Below are positions 44,283 to 56,870 of a stretch of DNA of 64,000 bases, piece after piece. A program made the position numbers and the translations under genes. The DNA is from Lutraria lutraria (lineage: Eukaryota; Mollusca; Bivalvia; Venerida; Mactridae), in the NCBI GenBank assembly GCA_964023205.1, contig OZ026837.1, forward strand, positions 8,722,088-8,786,087, given 5' to 3'. Under the pieces are notes generated by a model. It was not told where the DNA came from, ran no database searches, and saw only the letters and a list, made by a program, of their open reading frames with translations. Within the stretch, counting starts at the first letter, position 1, and each line of letters begins with the position of its first letter.

Positions 44283-47200
44283 AACTTAGAACGTTCTAAA
44301 CTTTTTTTCCCTTCATACTTTAGAACATTCTAAAGTTTCGGATAGAAAATGATAGAATGCTCTAAAAGATTCTATCTAAAACTTTAGAACGTTCTTAACT
44401 TTTCTCCCTTCATACTTTAGAACATTCTAAAGTTTGGAGCGAAAATAATAAAATGATCTAAAAGATTCTGTCCAAAACTTTAGAACGTTCTAAACTTTTC
44501 TATCGTCATACTTTAGAACATTCTAAAGTTTCGGATAGAAAATGATAGAATGCTCTAAAAGATTCTGTCAAAAACTTTAGAACGTTCTAAACTTTTCTCC
44601 CTTCATACTTTAGAACATTCTAAAGTTTGGAGATAAAATAAAAAAAATGCTCTAAAAGATTCTGTCCAAAACTTTAGAACGTTCTAAACTTTTCTATCGT
44701 CATACTTTAGAACATTCTAAAGTTTCGGATAGAAAATGATAGAATGCTCTAAAAGATTCTGTCTAAAACTTTAGAACGTTCTAAAGTTTTCTCCCTTCAT
44801 ACTTTAGAACATTCTAATGTTTCGGATAGAAAATGATAGAATGCTCTAAAAGATTCTGCCCAAAACTTTAGAACGTTCTAAACTTTTCCATCGTCATACT
44901 TTAGAACATTCTAAAGTTTCGGATAGAAAATGATAGAATGCTCTAAAAGATTCTGTCAAAAACTTTAGAACGTTCTAAACTTTTCTCCCTTCGTACTTTA
45001 GAACATTCTAAAGTTTCGGATAGAAAATGATAGAATGCTCTAAAAGATTGTGTCTAAAACTTTAGAACATTCTAAAGTTTGGAGCGAAAATAATAAAATG
45101 CTCTAAAAGATTCTGTCCAAAACTTTAGAACGTTCTAAACTTTTCTATCGTCATACTTTAGAACATTCTAAAGTTTCGGATAGAAAATGATAGAATGCTC
45201 TAAAAGATTCTGTCCAAAACTTTAGAACGTTCTTAACTTTTCTCCCTTCATACTTTAGAACATTCTAAAGTTTGGAGCGAAAATAAAAAAAATGCTCTAA
45301 AAGATTCTGTCCAAAACTTTAGAACGTTCTAAACTTTTCTATCGTCATACTTTAGAACATTCTAAAGTTTCGGATAGAAAATGATAGAATGCTCTAAAAG
45401 ATTCTGTCCAAAACTTTAGAACGTTCTAAACTTTTCTCCCTTCATACTTTAGAACATTCTAAAGTTTGGAGCGAAAATAAAAAAAATGCTCTAAAAGATT
45501 CTGTCCAAAACTTTAGAACGTTCTAAACTTTTCTATCGTCATACTTTAGAACATTCTAAAGTTTCGGATAGAAAATGATAGAATGCTCTAAAAGATTCTG
45601 TCTAAAACTTTAGAACGTTCTAAAGTTTTCTCCCTTCGTACTTTAGAACATTCTAATGTTTCGGATAGAAAATGATAGAATGCTCTAAAAGATTCTGCCC
45701 AAAACTTTAGAACGTTCTAAACTTTTCCATCGTCATACTTTAGAACATTCTAAAGTTTCGGATAGAAAATGATAGAATGCTCTAAAAGATTCTGTCAAAA
45801 ACTTTAGAACGTTCTAAACTTTTCTCCCTTCGTACTTTAGAACATTCTAAAGTTTCGGATAGAAAATGATAGAATGCTCTAAAAGATTGTGTCTAAAACT
45901 TTAGAACATTCTAAAGTTTGGAGCGAAAATAATAAAATGCTCTAAAAGATTCTGTCCAAAACTTTAGAACGTTCTAAACTTTTCTATCGTCATACTTTAG
46001 AACATTCTAAAGTTTCGGATAGAAAATGATAGAATGCTCTAAAAGATTCTGTCCAAAACTTTAGAACGTTCTTAACTTTTCTCCCTTCATACTTTAGAAC
46101 ATTCTAAAGTTTGGAGCGAAAATAAAAAAAATGCTCTAAAAGATTCTGTCCAAAACTTTAGAACGTTCTAAACTTTTCTATCGTCATACTTTAGAACATT
46201 CTAAAGTTTCGGATAGAAAATGATAGAATGCTCTAAAAGATTCTGTCTAAAACTTTAGAACGTTCTAAAGTTTTCTCCCTTCATACTTTAGAACATTCTA
46301 AAGTTTCGGATAGAAAATGATAGAATGCTCTAAAAGATTCTGCCCAAAACTTTAGAACGTTCTAAACTTTTCCATCGTCATACTTTAGAACATTCTAAAG
46401 TTTCGGATAGAAAATGATAGAATGATCTAAAAGATTCTGTCAAAAACTTTAGAACGTTCTAAACTTTTCTATCGTCATACTTTAGAACATTCTAAAGTTT
46501 CGGATAGAAAATGATAGAATGCTCTAAAAGATTCTGTCCAAAACTTTAGAACGTTCTAAACTTTTCTCCCTTCATACTTTAGAACATTCTGAAGTTTCGG
46601 ATAGAAAATGATAGAATGCTCTAAAAGATTCCGCCCAAAACTTTAGAACGTTCTAAACTTTTCTATCGTCACACTTTAGAACATTCTAATGTTTCGGATA
46701 GAAATTAATAGAATGCTCTAAAAGATTCTGCCCAAAACTTTAGAACGTTCTAAACTTTTCTCCCTTCGTACTTTAGAACATTCTAAAGTTTCGGATAGAA
46801 AATGATAGAATGCTCTAAAAGATTGTGTCTAAAACTTTAGAACATTCTAAAGTTTGGAGCGAAAATAATAAAATGCTCTAAAAGATTCTGTCCAAAATTT
46901 AGAACGTTCTAAACTTTTCTATCGTCATACTTTAGAACATTCTAAAGTTTCGGATAGAAAATGATAGAATGCTCTAAAAGATTCTGTCCAAAACTTTAGA
47001 ACGTTCTAAACTTTTCTCCCTTCATACTTTAGAACATTCTAAAGTTTGGAGCGAAAATAAAAAAAATGCTCTAAAAGATTCTGTCCAAAACTTTAGAACG
47101 TTCTAAACTTTTCTATCGTCATACTTTAGAACATTCTAAAGTTTCGGATAGAAAATGATAGAATGCTCTAAAAGATTCTGTCTAAAACTTTAGAACGTTC

Positions 47201-48010
47201 TAAAGTTTTCTCCCTTCATACTTTAGAACATTCTGAAGTTTCGGATAGAAAATGATAGAATGCTCTAAAAGATTCCGCCCAAAACTTTAGAACGTTCTAA
47301 ACTTTTCTATCGTCACACTTTAGAACATTCTAATGTTTCGGATAGAAATTAATAGAATGCTCTAAAAGATTCCGCCCAAAACTTTAGAACGTTCTAAACT
47401 TTTCTATCGTCACACTTTAGAACATTCTAAAGTTTCGGATAGAAATTAAAAGAATGATCTAAGAGACGCTGTCCAAAACTTTAGAACGTTCTAAACTTAT
47501 CTCCCTTCATACTTTAGAACATTCTAAAGTTTTGGAGCGAAAATAATAAAATGCTCTAAAAGATTCTGCCCAAAACTTTAGAACGTTCTAAACTATTTTC
47601 TCTTCATACTTGAGAACATTCTAAAGTTTCGGATAGAAAATGATAGAATGCTCTAAAAGATTCTGCCCAAAGCTTTAGAACGTTCTAAACTTTTCTCCCT
47701 TCATACTTTAGAACATTCTAAAGTTTTGGAGCTAAAATGACAGAATGCCCTAAGAGATTCTGCCCAGAACTTTAGAACGTTCTAAACGTTTCTCCATTTA
47801 TACTTTAGAAAATTCTAGAGTTTCGGAGCGAAAATAATATTGTAGTTTAAGAGATACCGTCCAAAACTTTAGAACGTTCTAAACTTTTCTCCCGTCAAAC
47901 TTCAGAACATTTTAAATTTCGGATCGAAAATAATAGAATGCTCTAAAAGATGCGGCCCAAAACTGTAGAACGTTCTAAATTTTTCATTCTCGTTACTTTA
48001 GAACATACTA
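44283..48010 (+). repeat. 97-bp satellite array, left arm (~38 units)
   Basis: The unit runs from 'actttagaacgttctaaact' through 'catactttagaacattctaa', 'ggatagaaaatgatagaatg' and 'ctctaaaagattctg'. Each unit has one perfect palindrome, TTAGAACGTTCTAA, and one near-palindrome, TTAGAACATTCTAA. Variant linkers alternate ('ctcccttcatac' or 'ctatcgtcatac'; 'cggatagaaaat' or 'ggagcgaaaata'). A block marked by 'gattgtgtctaaaac' recurs at 45046, 45885 and 46821, showing a higher-order unit of about 839 bases plus one extra monomer the second time. Units decay toward 47.5-48.0 kb. Confidence 0.95.
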
Positions 48011-48983
48011 GAATGTTCTAAAATGTGATAGGAGAAAATTATAGTACATTCGAACAATTGTATAATGCACATGTACTAAATTTAGGACTAAAAGCCGACG
48101 AAAATATTAGAACAGACTAAAATAATTGATGTCCGAATAGAAAGAAATGGAATATTCTTAAAATACTGGGAGAAATAAAGAAAGTGTTCTAGCAGATGAT
48201 TATGAACATTTTAGAACGGAAATATTCTAAAAAGTTTTCCAAAGATAATGTTTAAATTCGGTTTGTAAATTAATTATTAATGTTTAGAATGTTCCTATAT
48301 GTGATAAAAAATGGTCTTATATCCTGATAAAACAAGTAAGATCATTTTGACACATCAACTAAATGTGTGAACAATTTAAGCACATACTTTGCATTGTTAA
48401 TGATGCTTACATAATGAGGTTCATTCAATCAATGGATAACAATTAATTGGTAATAAAAGATAAAACATGCAATAGCACTACAACTCAAAATATAGATAAA
48501 TTATTTTCACAGTCATACAGATGTATCTGACTACAAATATATCCAAGTCTATATTAATGACGTGTAAACTAAATACCCGTAATGCATACATGTATTTGGT
48601 TTGACTCCAATAGAACGTTAAAAATAATTAACTTTAGAAATAACTTATTTCAAATTAAGATAGTTGTGTAATCACATTGCAGCAAGGTGGTTACTTAACG
48701 ATTTGGTAGTCTGTGATAGGAAAGTAATTTCTTGGTATGTCGTGTTTCGTTGAATTTGAGAGACAAAAACGTACAATGTCAAGGACAATGACTTCTCCAC
48801 TACTTTATTCTCATTTTAGAGAGTATGGGCTTTGGCAATCTGAAATTGAGAGTGTAAATCAATTTTAAGTATAATCGTGGTATTTATATGCAGTAATAAT
48901 CACTGTATATCGTAATATGACGATTCTATGTATTATAACAGTACTGCTGCAATTTACCATATAAAGTGATAATGTATATTATA
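48011..48983. other. Decayed satellite edge, then unrecognised DNA
   Basis: To about 48240, isolated 'tagaac...ttctaaaa' pieces show degenerate repeat units. Beyond that no gene or repeat is recognised. Confidence 0.5.
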
Positions 48984-49157
48984 CAGTACAACCTCTGTAG
49001 AGCAACACATTGTGGGAGTTGCAAATATAGGCCATTGTTTAGAGGCTGTTGCTCTACAGAGGTTAATTGTTTAGTAAATATCAGCTTAGGGAAATTTTGA
49101 AGGTGTTGTTATAGAGGTTGTTGCTCTACAGAGGGCCGCTCTGGAGAGGTTGCACTG
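48984..49157. mobile_element. 174-bp Tigger/pogo-type MITE
   Basis: The left end 'cagtacaacctctgtagagc' and the inverse of the right end ('cagtgcaacctct...gtagagcaac') match, both flanked by TA (48982-48983, 49158-49159). The motif 'gttgctctacagagg' recurs inside. CAGT termini and the TA target link it to pogo/Tigger-type transposases, the same class as the element at 26845-28199, but the sequences are not the same family. Confidence 0.8.
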
Positions 49158-51849
49158 TATAACTAACTACATGCATCACAGTCCAGCATACCAATTGTCA
49201 ATCAGAACTCCTCGGTATTTGTCTACAGAAAGTGCCCCGGACATAATACGCAGGTCGCCATTTTGCTATGGTAGTTTACGGGTAATTTCTACCATGGCCG
49301 ACCCTTGAAATTCAACGATTGAAACTACCAGTTTCTTTTTCAATGGGAATTTGATGCCCATTATATCAATCGCGAACGATAACCACATTTAAAAGTCTAC
49401 AATTCTGAGAAAACAAGAACCTCGTGTAGTAGAAGTAGTGACCGAAAACCAAATAACCCAAAATTGTAACTCTAATCTTATGTACGAGGCGTATTTCTCA
49501 CTTACGGAAATTTCATATATCTTATATTTAAGACCAATTAAGATCAAAATATGTTGTCGAGATGTATTTAAAATAATTGATGAATTGAAATAAATATTTT
49601 AATTGCACATATAGAGAAACTAGCCAACGTACTTGCGAACAGACAAGCGATTTGTCAATTGCAATTGTTATATAACGAAATTATAACTTACTGAAGTTAT
49701 TCTAGCACCCACGACGTTCTTTCCTACCAGGTATCCTTGTTCGTCTCAGCATTCTAGTGACAGCCGTGTTACTTCACACTGATCTGAATTCAATACACAT
49801 GTACAAATAATTAAGCATGAAAGTAAAACCGAACTTAAAAAATCCGTTTTTATAGGCCTTTTCAGGTAGTAGGTTATCGCCCTTATCGATATCAGTAGCA
49901 TTCGGAATTCTTCGGACAGTGGTTAGTATTTCCGATAATGGTGTCCCGAGACAAACCAAACTATCATAATAAAATTATTGATTATCCGATATCGAAATTA
50001 CTATTATGTTGAAAAATCTGGAGTTTATTGAAATGTGGTAGAATTATCGAATCGAACTAGAAGTTGGTCAATATAAAAAAAGGTTTTTGGAATTTTGGAC
50101 TGGTCAGTAATTTTATTTTTTATTCTGAATTTTTTCATCATCCATCAAGCAAGGCTTTTCAAAATATTGTGGACATAATTATAATTATTGGTCACTAATG
50201 TAAACCATTAATTGACACATAGTGTTTTTTTTCGGAATATTTGTCATATGATATACCCCGTATCTACTTTAATATATAACTTGTTGGACGCATAGATAGC
50301 TATGAAAACAATGCTACATAGATCCATAAAACAACGGGTGGTATAAATATATTCGACCGCTTACTGTTTTTTGTCGGTTTTGTTTACTATCAGTAAGGAT
50401 CATGTCACACAGAGTATGATTTTGACTATTTGCTGACACCAACTTATCAAAGCTACAGACGTTGCTTAGATTAAATGAAAAAGAGGTAGAGTCCCTGTTT
50501 TTAGTTTCCATACTATTTGTATCGATCATTAAAGCAAACCTGAGATAGGAAATACTACCCGGATGTAGCAGACCTGTGCGCTTTTATGATCTCCTAAAGA
50601 AGAGCATATAAACCAACTTTAATAAAAGGCCTGTATTAAACTGGGTCCCATTGACTTGATCTTGTCTGTGCACTGCTATATAGAATGGGAACCAGTTTAG
50701 CCAAGATATCACAAAAGTTATAATATTGTTTGAATTATCTTTTGATTCTAGTAATTTATCAAACTTGTTTAGTGTGGGCCATCTGCAATGATATGTCCTA
50801 AATATTGTTTGCGGGATTCCGAACATTAATGCTTTGTAAACTTAAATGAATTATGTTTTATGTAAATGAATAAGGGTGTAACTATCAACATGATTGACAC
50901 TTGTTACGCCCATAAATCAGCACTGGTGGGATTAACACCTATGCAAACGCCAATGACTAGACACATTAATTAGTGATAAACCATTTTTAACATACATAAA
51001 TTAGTATCTTTATGATATTTAATCATTTATTAATTTCAACACGGAAAGATCGAAACTGTCGTGACTTGTTGGAAGCAAGTGCACATAAACATAAAATAAA
51101 ACAACAGATCAACATACTTAATGAATAAATAGCTATAACTTATAAAGTAAACAACACAGATTAATCAATTGACAAGTACACCTGAATTAGTTCATAAATT
51201 AAATAGTTTACTGGTACTTTTATTCGTTGAACATATACACCCTCGGGTACGAACTACATGAAAATGTGTTTTATTGATTTTTATCCCGTTACGACTCTAT
51301 TGATGTAAAAGGGTTCATTTTTGCACGTGCAGCACGTGGTACGTATGCATCTTCGAAATATTTTTGAACGCGATAGAGTGTTCAGCCACATTAAAGAAAA
51401 ACACAAAATGGGATTAATGTCCATTGATGAAAGGACCCGCGCGGTCGGCCTTATTCAGGGATGGGGTACTTACAAGTATATCTAGATTTCGATTAATATT
51501 TCATTCACTTAACACATCAAATTAATATAATTATATCTCAAACTATATTTATAGTCGTAATATACAATCATACAACTATAAATTGAATGCTATAACTGTT
51601 TTGATAACGCAATATTTTATTAATTTCATGCTATGATTAGTGAAAAATAATCAATATTGCATGTAAACTTAAATGGGATATTTCAGATGAGATGACCGAT
51701 TTAATCCCTTTTCATTTCATTTGGTTTTCTCATTTATTTTGAGATGCATAAATGATCACAAATTACATTAATATACAAAGTGATAAAATGTGTTAAAGTA
51801 TACCACATGCCTGCCATTTCGATTGAGTCAGTTTCAATATAAAGAACAG
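49158..51849. other. No gene recognised
   Basis: Minus-strand frames at 49774-49959, 50314-50529 and 50584-50826 are short. The last (FGIPQTIFRTYHCRWPTLNK...) looks somewhat protein-like but matches nothing I can name; it might be a LINE C-terminus scrap. Otherwise AT-rich DNA. Confidence 0.35.
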
Positions 51850-52430
51850 AACAGAACATATCTTTATTTAGACAAGTACAAATAGTACATAGTCACAATG
51901 TATGCATATATACAAATATAATAACATTCACGTGAAACAAAAGGGAAAAAGAAAATGTCAATATGACATACAATATTGCTTATAATAATACAACATAATT
52001 ACATATTTTTAAAGGTGTAACATATTTTAGACAAATATTATAATGTATAAAGGAGGATGAATGCATGCTAATAGCTATAATAAATGATGCAGGTTCTAAA
52101 CTAACATGTTTGGTTGAACAATTTCACGACGTTTAAATGCTTGAAAAATAAAATTGCCTAAATTTAATAATGTTGATCTATTTGTTGAGCTTAGTAAGTC
52201 AATAAACTTATACATGCTTGTTTTTTTATATAAAGATTTCGGAATATATTTAACTCTAAGGTCAGAATAGTTTTTACATGTGATGATAAAATGATATTCG
52301 TCTTCTACGTCTGATCCACAAAAATAACAAATTCTTTCATGTCTGGGTCTTCTATTTCGTCCGTGTCGAAAAGTTTCAATAAACAAATTATGTGAAGATA
52401 CACGTGCAAGGTTTCTTTTCTCCCATAACC
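51850..52430 (-). pseudogene. LINE 3' end (zinc-knuckle-type C-terminus and 3' UTR)
   Basis: From about 52430 the minus strand reads WEKRNLARVSSHN, then a run ending ICYFCGSDVEDEYHFIITC and DLRVKYI. This C-x2-C...H...C block and flanks are typical of the C-terminal end of CR1/L2-type ORF2 in bivalves. The frame stops at 52096. A 3' untranslated tail follows, with AATAAAG on the minus strand near 51865. The copy is 5'-truncated, as usual for LINEs. Confidence 0.72.
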
Positions 52431-54384
52431 CATCTTAATTATCTCAACACTTATCTGTCATTAACTTCAATTATGGCAGTTGTATATCTTATCTGTATGA
52501 AATCGATTGATGACACGCGTATTATTACAATGCGCCAATTAAAGTTATGCAATTAACGAACAATGAAACGATTAGTAGATTATATCGCATGTGTTTGAGA
52601 AACACGTTCTGGTTCAATGATTCTTCATTAGTATGGGTTGGCACATGCGCTATACACTTCTTTCATTTAGTGGTAAGAAAAAATCGCATTTAATTTTACA
52701 AATTTATGTAAGACATTGTTAAATTGTTGATCTATGAGATAAATATATATTTTTAAATAAGTGGATGGGGAATAATATTTTCATAGGCCAAGCACAATAA
52801 TTCTTTTTTGCCGAGCAACACCGCGAACTGTCTTAAATAAAATATATGTCTGTCTGACTAAAACATAGCGTAAACATGATTTTACACATATGTATTGTTG
52901 AACATGTGACAGAAGTACGGAAGCTGGATTCTAAAACTAATTTGCCTATTTCGTTAAATCATTTATTTTTTCCCCAGATATGTTGCATACATATTGCATG
53001 TTTAACTAAATTAACAAAAGATATTTACATAGGTTTTTGTATAAACAGGTAAAATCCAGCAATGAATAGAGAAGAAGAAAAAAAGAAACGTAATACATTT
53101 AGCTGACAAGAAAAATGGTTTACACTCCATTTATTTTCAAACGTTCATTTGCTGCTCCATCTTACTGTTTTATTTTGAGAAGATTCTAGATAAGGCCTAC
53201 GAAAAAAAAACACTAGAGAGAAATTGATGAAATAATAGATAATTCCATTTGTGCGACATAATCTAAAATTCACATGAAAATGGATATGAATAACATCGTA
53301 AAGTTAACTCACCTTGAATTAGTGTTCTTGCTGAGCAGTATGAATCAACCTTTCATCTCCACATCATAAATAACAATAAAATCAGTTGTCCAACAAATCT
53401 TTTAATCAATCCACGTTTAATTTCGCGAAACGACAAGACAGCAGATAACACATGGCGCAACAGTCAACAATTAAAACGTTTTGGAATAGTTCATTACCAC
53501 ATGTTTTGCATCATTCTGTTGTAATCAAGTCTGATATATTCATAATATACCTATGTAGATCCGTATTATTTGGGGGAATGTACATTGTCTTTTGTCATCT
53601 AAACGATAACTTTAAAAGAAATAATTATGATTTAACATATTTATAAATAAATTGTATGTCCATGAAAATAACACCCCTATTTACTAAAATGTAAGCGTCA
53701 CCAGGACACCCGTGGTCTTAACCGTCTTATCGTTCAACAGAACTGGCGGTGTTTGTAGCCTTAGTTACTACGTTACACGTCGAGACAAAAACATGTTAGT
53801 AAATTAGGCTAATATTATGCATGTACTTATACGGAACATATATAACAACATACATGCGATAATTCTGGACACTCAGGTATCTATATATTTGTATTCGACT
53901 TTTGTTAAGATTTATATCAGTACTCAAAATTTCATCTTAAGTCCATGTCATTGGATATATAAGTAATAAATAAAATATCGTATGCACTACTGATGTATTT
54001 ATTGTTAAAACAGAATAGAAAAAATAATATTGTTTTTCCACCTTTTCATGCGACGATAATGTTACTTTTCATGTCCGAAGTACTGTTATCTTTTGAACAT
54101 AATTGCTGCGCTATAAATTAGGAAAATAATTGTATGAACTAGAAAATGAATTTAAGTCTGCATGACTTATAAGTTCATATATATTTAACTGCATTGATTA
54201 AATGTCATTTCATGTATACGCTTGGCAAGTTGATTACGAGTAATAGTAGATAATGGACAAATCTATCAATTTGTCCGGTACCAGAACTCAATAGTTAATA
54301 TTTCAATACATCAACTATTTAGAGATACTACATTTTCATGGTACATGTATTATATTTTCAGATTGGATATCTGACAAAACAGCG
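52431..54384. other. No gene recognised
   Basis: AT-rich centre of the foldback-type element. The open frame at 53452-53646 has no family support. Confidence 0.4.
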
Positions 54385-56200
54385 GAGAAAAGTTTAGAAC
54401 GTTCTAAAGTTTTGGGCAGAATCTCTTCGAGCATTCTATCATTTACTATCCGAAACTTTAGAATGTTCTAAAGTATGATGGGAGAAAAGTTTAGAATGTT
54501 CTAACGTTTTGGCGAGAATCTTTTAGCGCATTCTACCATTTTCTATCCGAAACTTTAGACTGTTCTAAAGTATCATCGGAAGAGAAAATAGTTTAGAACG
54601 TTCTAAAGTTTTTGACAGAATCTTTTAGAACATTCTATCATTTTCTATCCGAAACTTTAGAATGTTCTAAAGTATGACGATAGAAAAGTTTAGAACGTTC
54701 TAAAGTTTTGGACAGAATCTTTTAGAGCATTCTATCATTTTCTATCCGAAACTTTAGAATGTTCTAAAGTATGACGATAGAAAAGTTTAGAACGTTCTAA
54801 AGTTTTGGACAGAATCTTTTAGAGCATTCTATCATTTTCTATCCGAAACTTTAGAATGTTCTAAAGTATGAAGGGAGAAAAGTTTAGAACGTTCTAAACT
54901 TTTCTATCGTCATACTTTAGAACGTTCTAAAGTTTTGGACAGAATCTTTTAGAGCATTCTACCATTTTCTATCCGAAACTTTAGAATGTTCTAAAGTATG
55001 ACGATAGAAAAGTTTAGAACGTTCTAAAGTTTTGGACAGAATCTTTTAGAGCATTCTATCATTTTCTATCCGAAACTTTAGAATGTTCTAAAGTATGAAG
55101 GGAGAAGAGTTTAGAACGTTCTAAACTTTTCTATCGTCATACTTTAGAACGTTCTAAAGTTTTGGACAGAATCTTTTAGAACATTCTATCATTTTCTATC
55201 CGAAACTTAGAATGTTCTAAAGTGTGTCGATAGAAAAGTTTAGAGCGTTCTAAAGTTTTGGACAGAATCTTTTAGAGCATTCTATCATTTTCTATCCGAA
55301 ACTTTAGAATGTTCTAAAGTATGAAGGGAGAAGAGTTTAGAACGTTCTAAACTTTTCTATCGTCATACTTTAGAACGTTCTAAAGTTTTGGACAGAATCT
55401 TTTAGAACATTCTATCATTTTCTATCCGAAACTTAGAATGTTCTAAAGTGTGTCGATAGAAAAGTTTAGAGCGTTCTAAAGTTTTGGACAGAATCTTTTA
55501 GAGCATTCTATCATTTTCTATCCGAAACTTTAGAATGTTCTAAAGTATGAAGGGAGAAAAGTTTAGAACGTTCTAAACTTTTCTATCGTCATACTTTAGA
55601 ACGTTCTAAAGTTTTGGACAGAATCTTTTAGAACATTCTATCATTTTCTATCCGAAACTTTAGAATGTTCTAAAGTATGACGATAGAAAAGTTTAGAACG
55701 TTTTAAAGTTTTGGACAGAATCTTTTAGAGCATTCTATCATTTTCTATCCGAAACTTTAGAATGTTCTAAAGTATGACGATAGAAAAGTTTAGAACGTTC
55801 TAAAGTTTCGGACAGAATATTTTAGAGCATTCTATCATTTTCTATCCGAAACTTTAGAATGTTCTAAAGTATGAAGGGAGAAAAGTTTAGAACGTTCTAA
55901 AGTTTGGACAGAATCTTTTAGAGCATTCTATCATCTTCTATCCGATACTTTAGAATGTTCTAAAGTATGACGATAGAAAAGTTTAGAACGTTCTAAAGTT
56001 TTGGACAGAATCTTTTAGAGCATTTTATTATTTTGGCTCCAAAACTTTAGAATGTTCTAAAGTATGAAGGGAGAAAAGTTTAGAACGTTCTAAAGTTTTG
56101 GACAGAATCTTTTAGAGCATTTTATTATTTTCGCTCCAAAACTTTAGAATGTTCTAAAGTATGAAGGGAAAAAATGTTAGAACGTTCTAAAGTTTTGAGA
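54385..56200 (-). repeat. 97-bp satellite array, right arm (~19 units, inverted)
   Basis: Same unit as the left array read on the opposite strand ('agtttagaacgttctaaagt' ... 'agaatcttttagagcattct'). In at least four places (near 54888, 55105, 55335 and 55557) the orientation flips locally, producing a perfect 28-base palindrome centred on GAACGTTC with outer arms 'gaaaagttta'. A block of about 230 bases around 55105-55330 is duplicated at about 55335-55555. Confidence 0.94.
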
Positions 56201-56405
56201 AGCATTATTTGTATTATTGTGTTATATTTGCTGTAAATGTACGTAAAATTATTGTAAAATAAAGAGTAAATGAAAAATCTTTAGCAATATTGGTCTTTTA
56301 TTTCGTTTATTTTTGGCTATCTTTCTATTGAAAAGTAGCAAAAACCGGGGGTAAAATTGGGAGTTGAGTATAAAATCCCTTTTTAAAATATAACGAGTTA
56401 CGTGT

Positions 56406-56870
56406 TTAATTTAACCCGCCATTGTCATTTACAGTAAGGATCTTTATGTTGCTGCTCTGACAGGTAAATAAATTAATGTATATCATTTATGCCTGTTTAT
56501 AAGTTTACAAATTTGAAGGAACTATACATACTTGAATATTTATTAATGGATGGATTGATATGCCCAGATAGAAGACATCAGTTGGGCCAACGACGGATAT
56601 CCGTCAACGGCACATCTTCGTTGGGCCAACGTTGGGCCATTAATGAATATTAATGGGTTCAAATCAGACATTGGGCCGACAATGGCCCAACAAAGAAAAA
56701 ATAGACATGAATACCAATGTTGGACCACGGTTGGTCCAACGAACAATAAAACCCATGTTATATGAATTGTTGGACCAACGTAGATATTTAGGGCGTCAAG
56801 ATAATTCGGTGTTGTGCCAACGACGTGATTCCAGAAATAACGTTAACAGTTATTTTTCGTAGTTTTTGTG
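56406..56870. repeat. Cluster of 'ttgggccaacg'-type palindromic motifs
   Basis: Between 56583 and 56820 at least eight copies of 'gttgggccaac' or 'gttggaccaac' and their inverse occur. Several are combined as 'ttgggccaacgttgggcc'. Such motifs form interspersed minisatellite-like elements in marine invertebrates. The open frames on both strands here simply reflect the repeated motif. Confidence 0.6.

Larger units (their letters stand above)
44072..56405. mobile_element. 12.3-kb foldback-type element with inverted satellite arms
   Basis: The outer ends 44072-44282 and 56206-56405 are almost identical inverted copies (starting 'acacgtaactcgttatattt'; about 97 percent by eye). Directly inside each lies an array of the same 97-bp repeat, in opposite orientation: 44283-48010 and 54385-56200. 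Between the arrays is a 6.4-kb centre with an MITE, a LINE end and unrecognised DNA. Long inverted ends built from tandem repeats are the hallmark of Foldback/Galileo-type elements in Drosophila. 'ttaa' occurs close to both ends (44064-44067 and 56406-56409), a possible target duplication, though the left one lies four bases out. No transposase recognised inside. It may alternatively be an inverted segmental duplication of satellite DNA. Confidence 0.6.

Noticed and set aside
44283..48010. CRISPR-like regular repeat array
   Set aside because: Repeats are tandem with no unique spacers, in eukaryotic DNA with introns and LINEs; it is a satellite.
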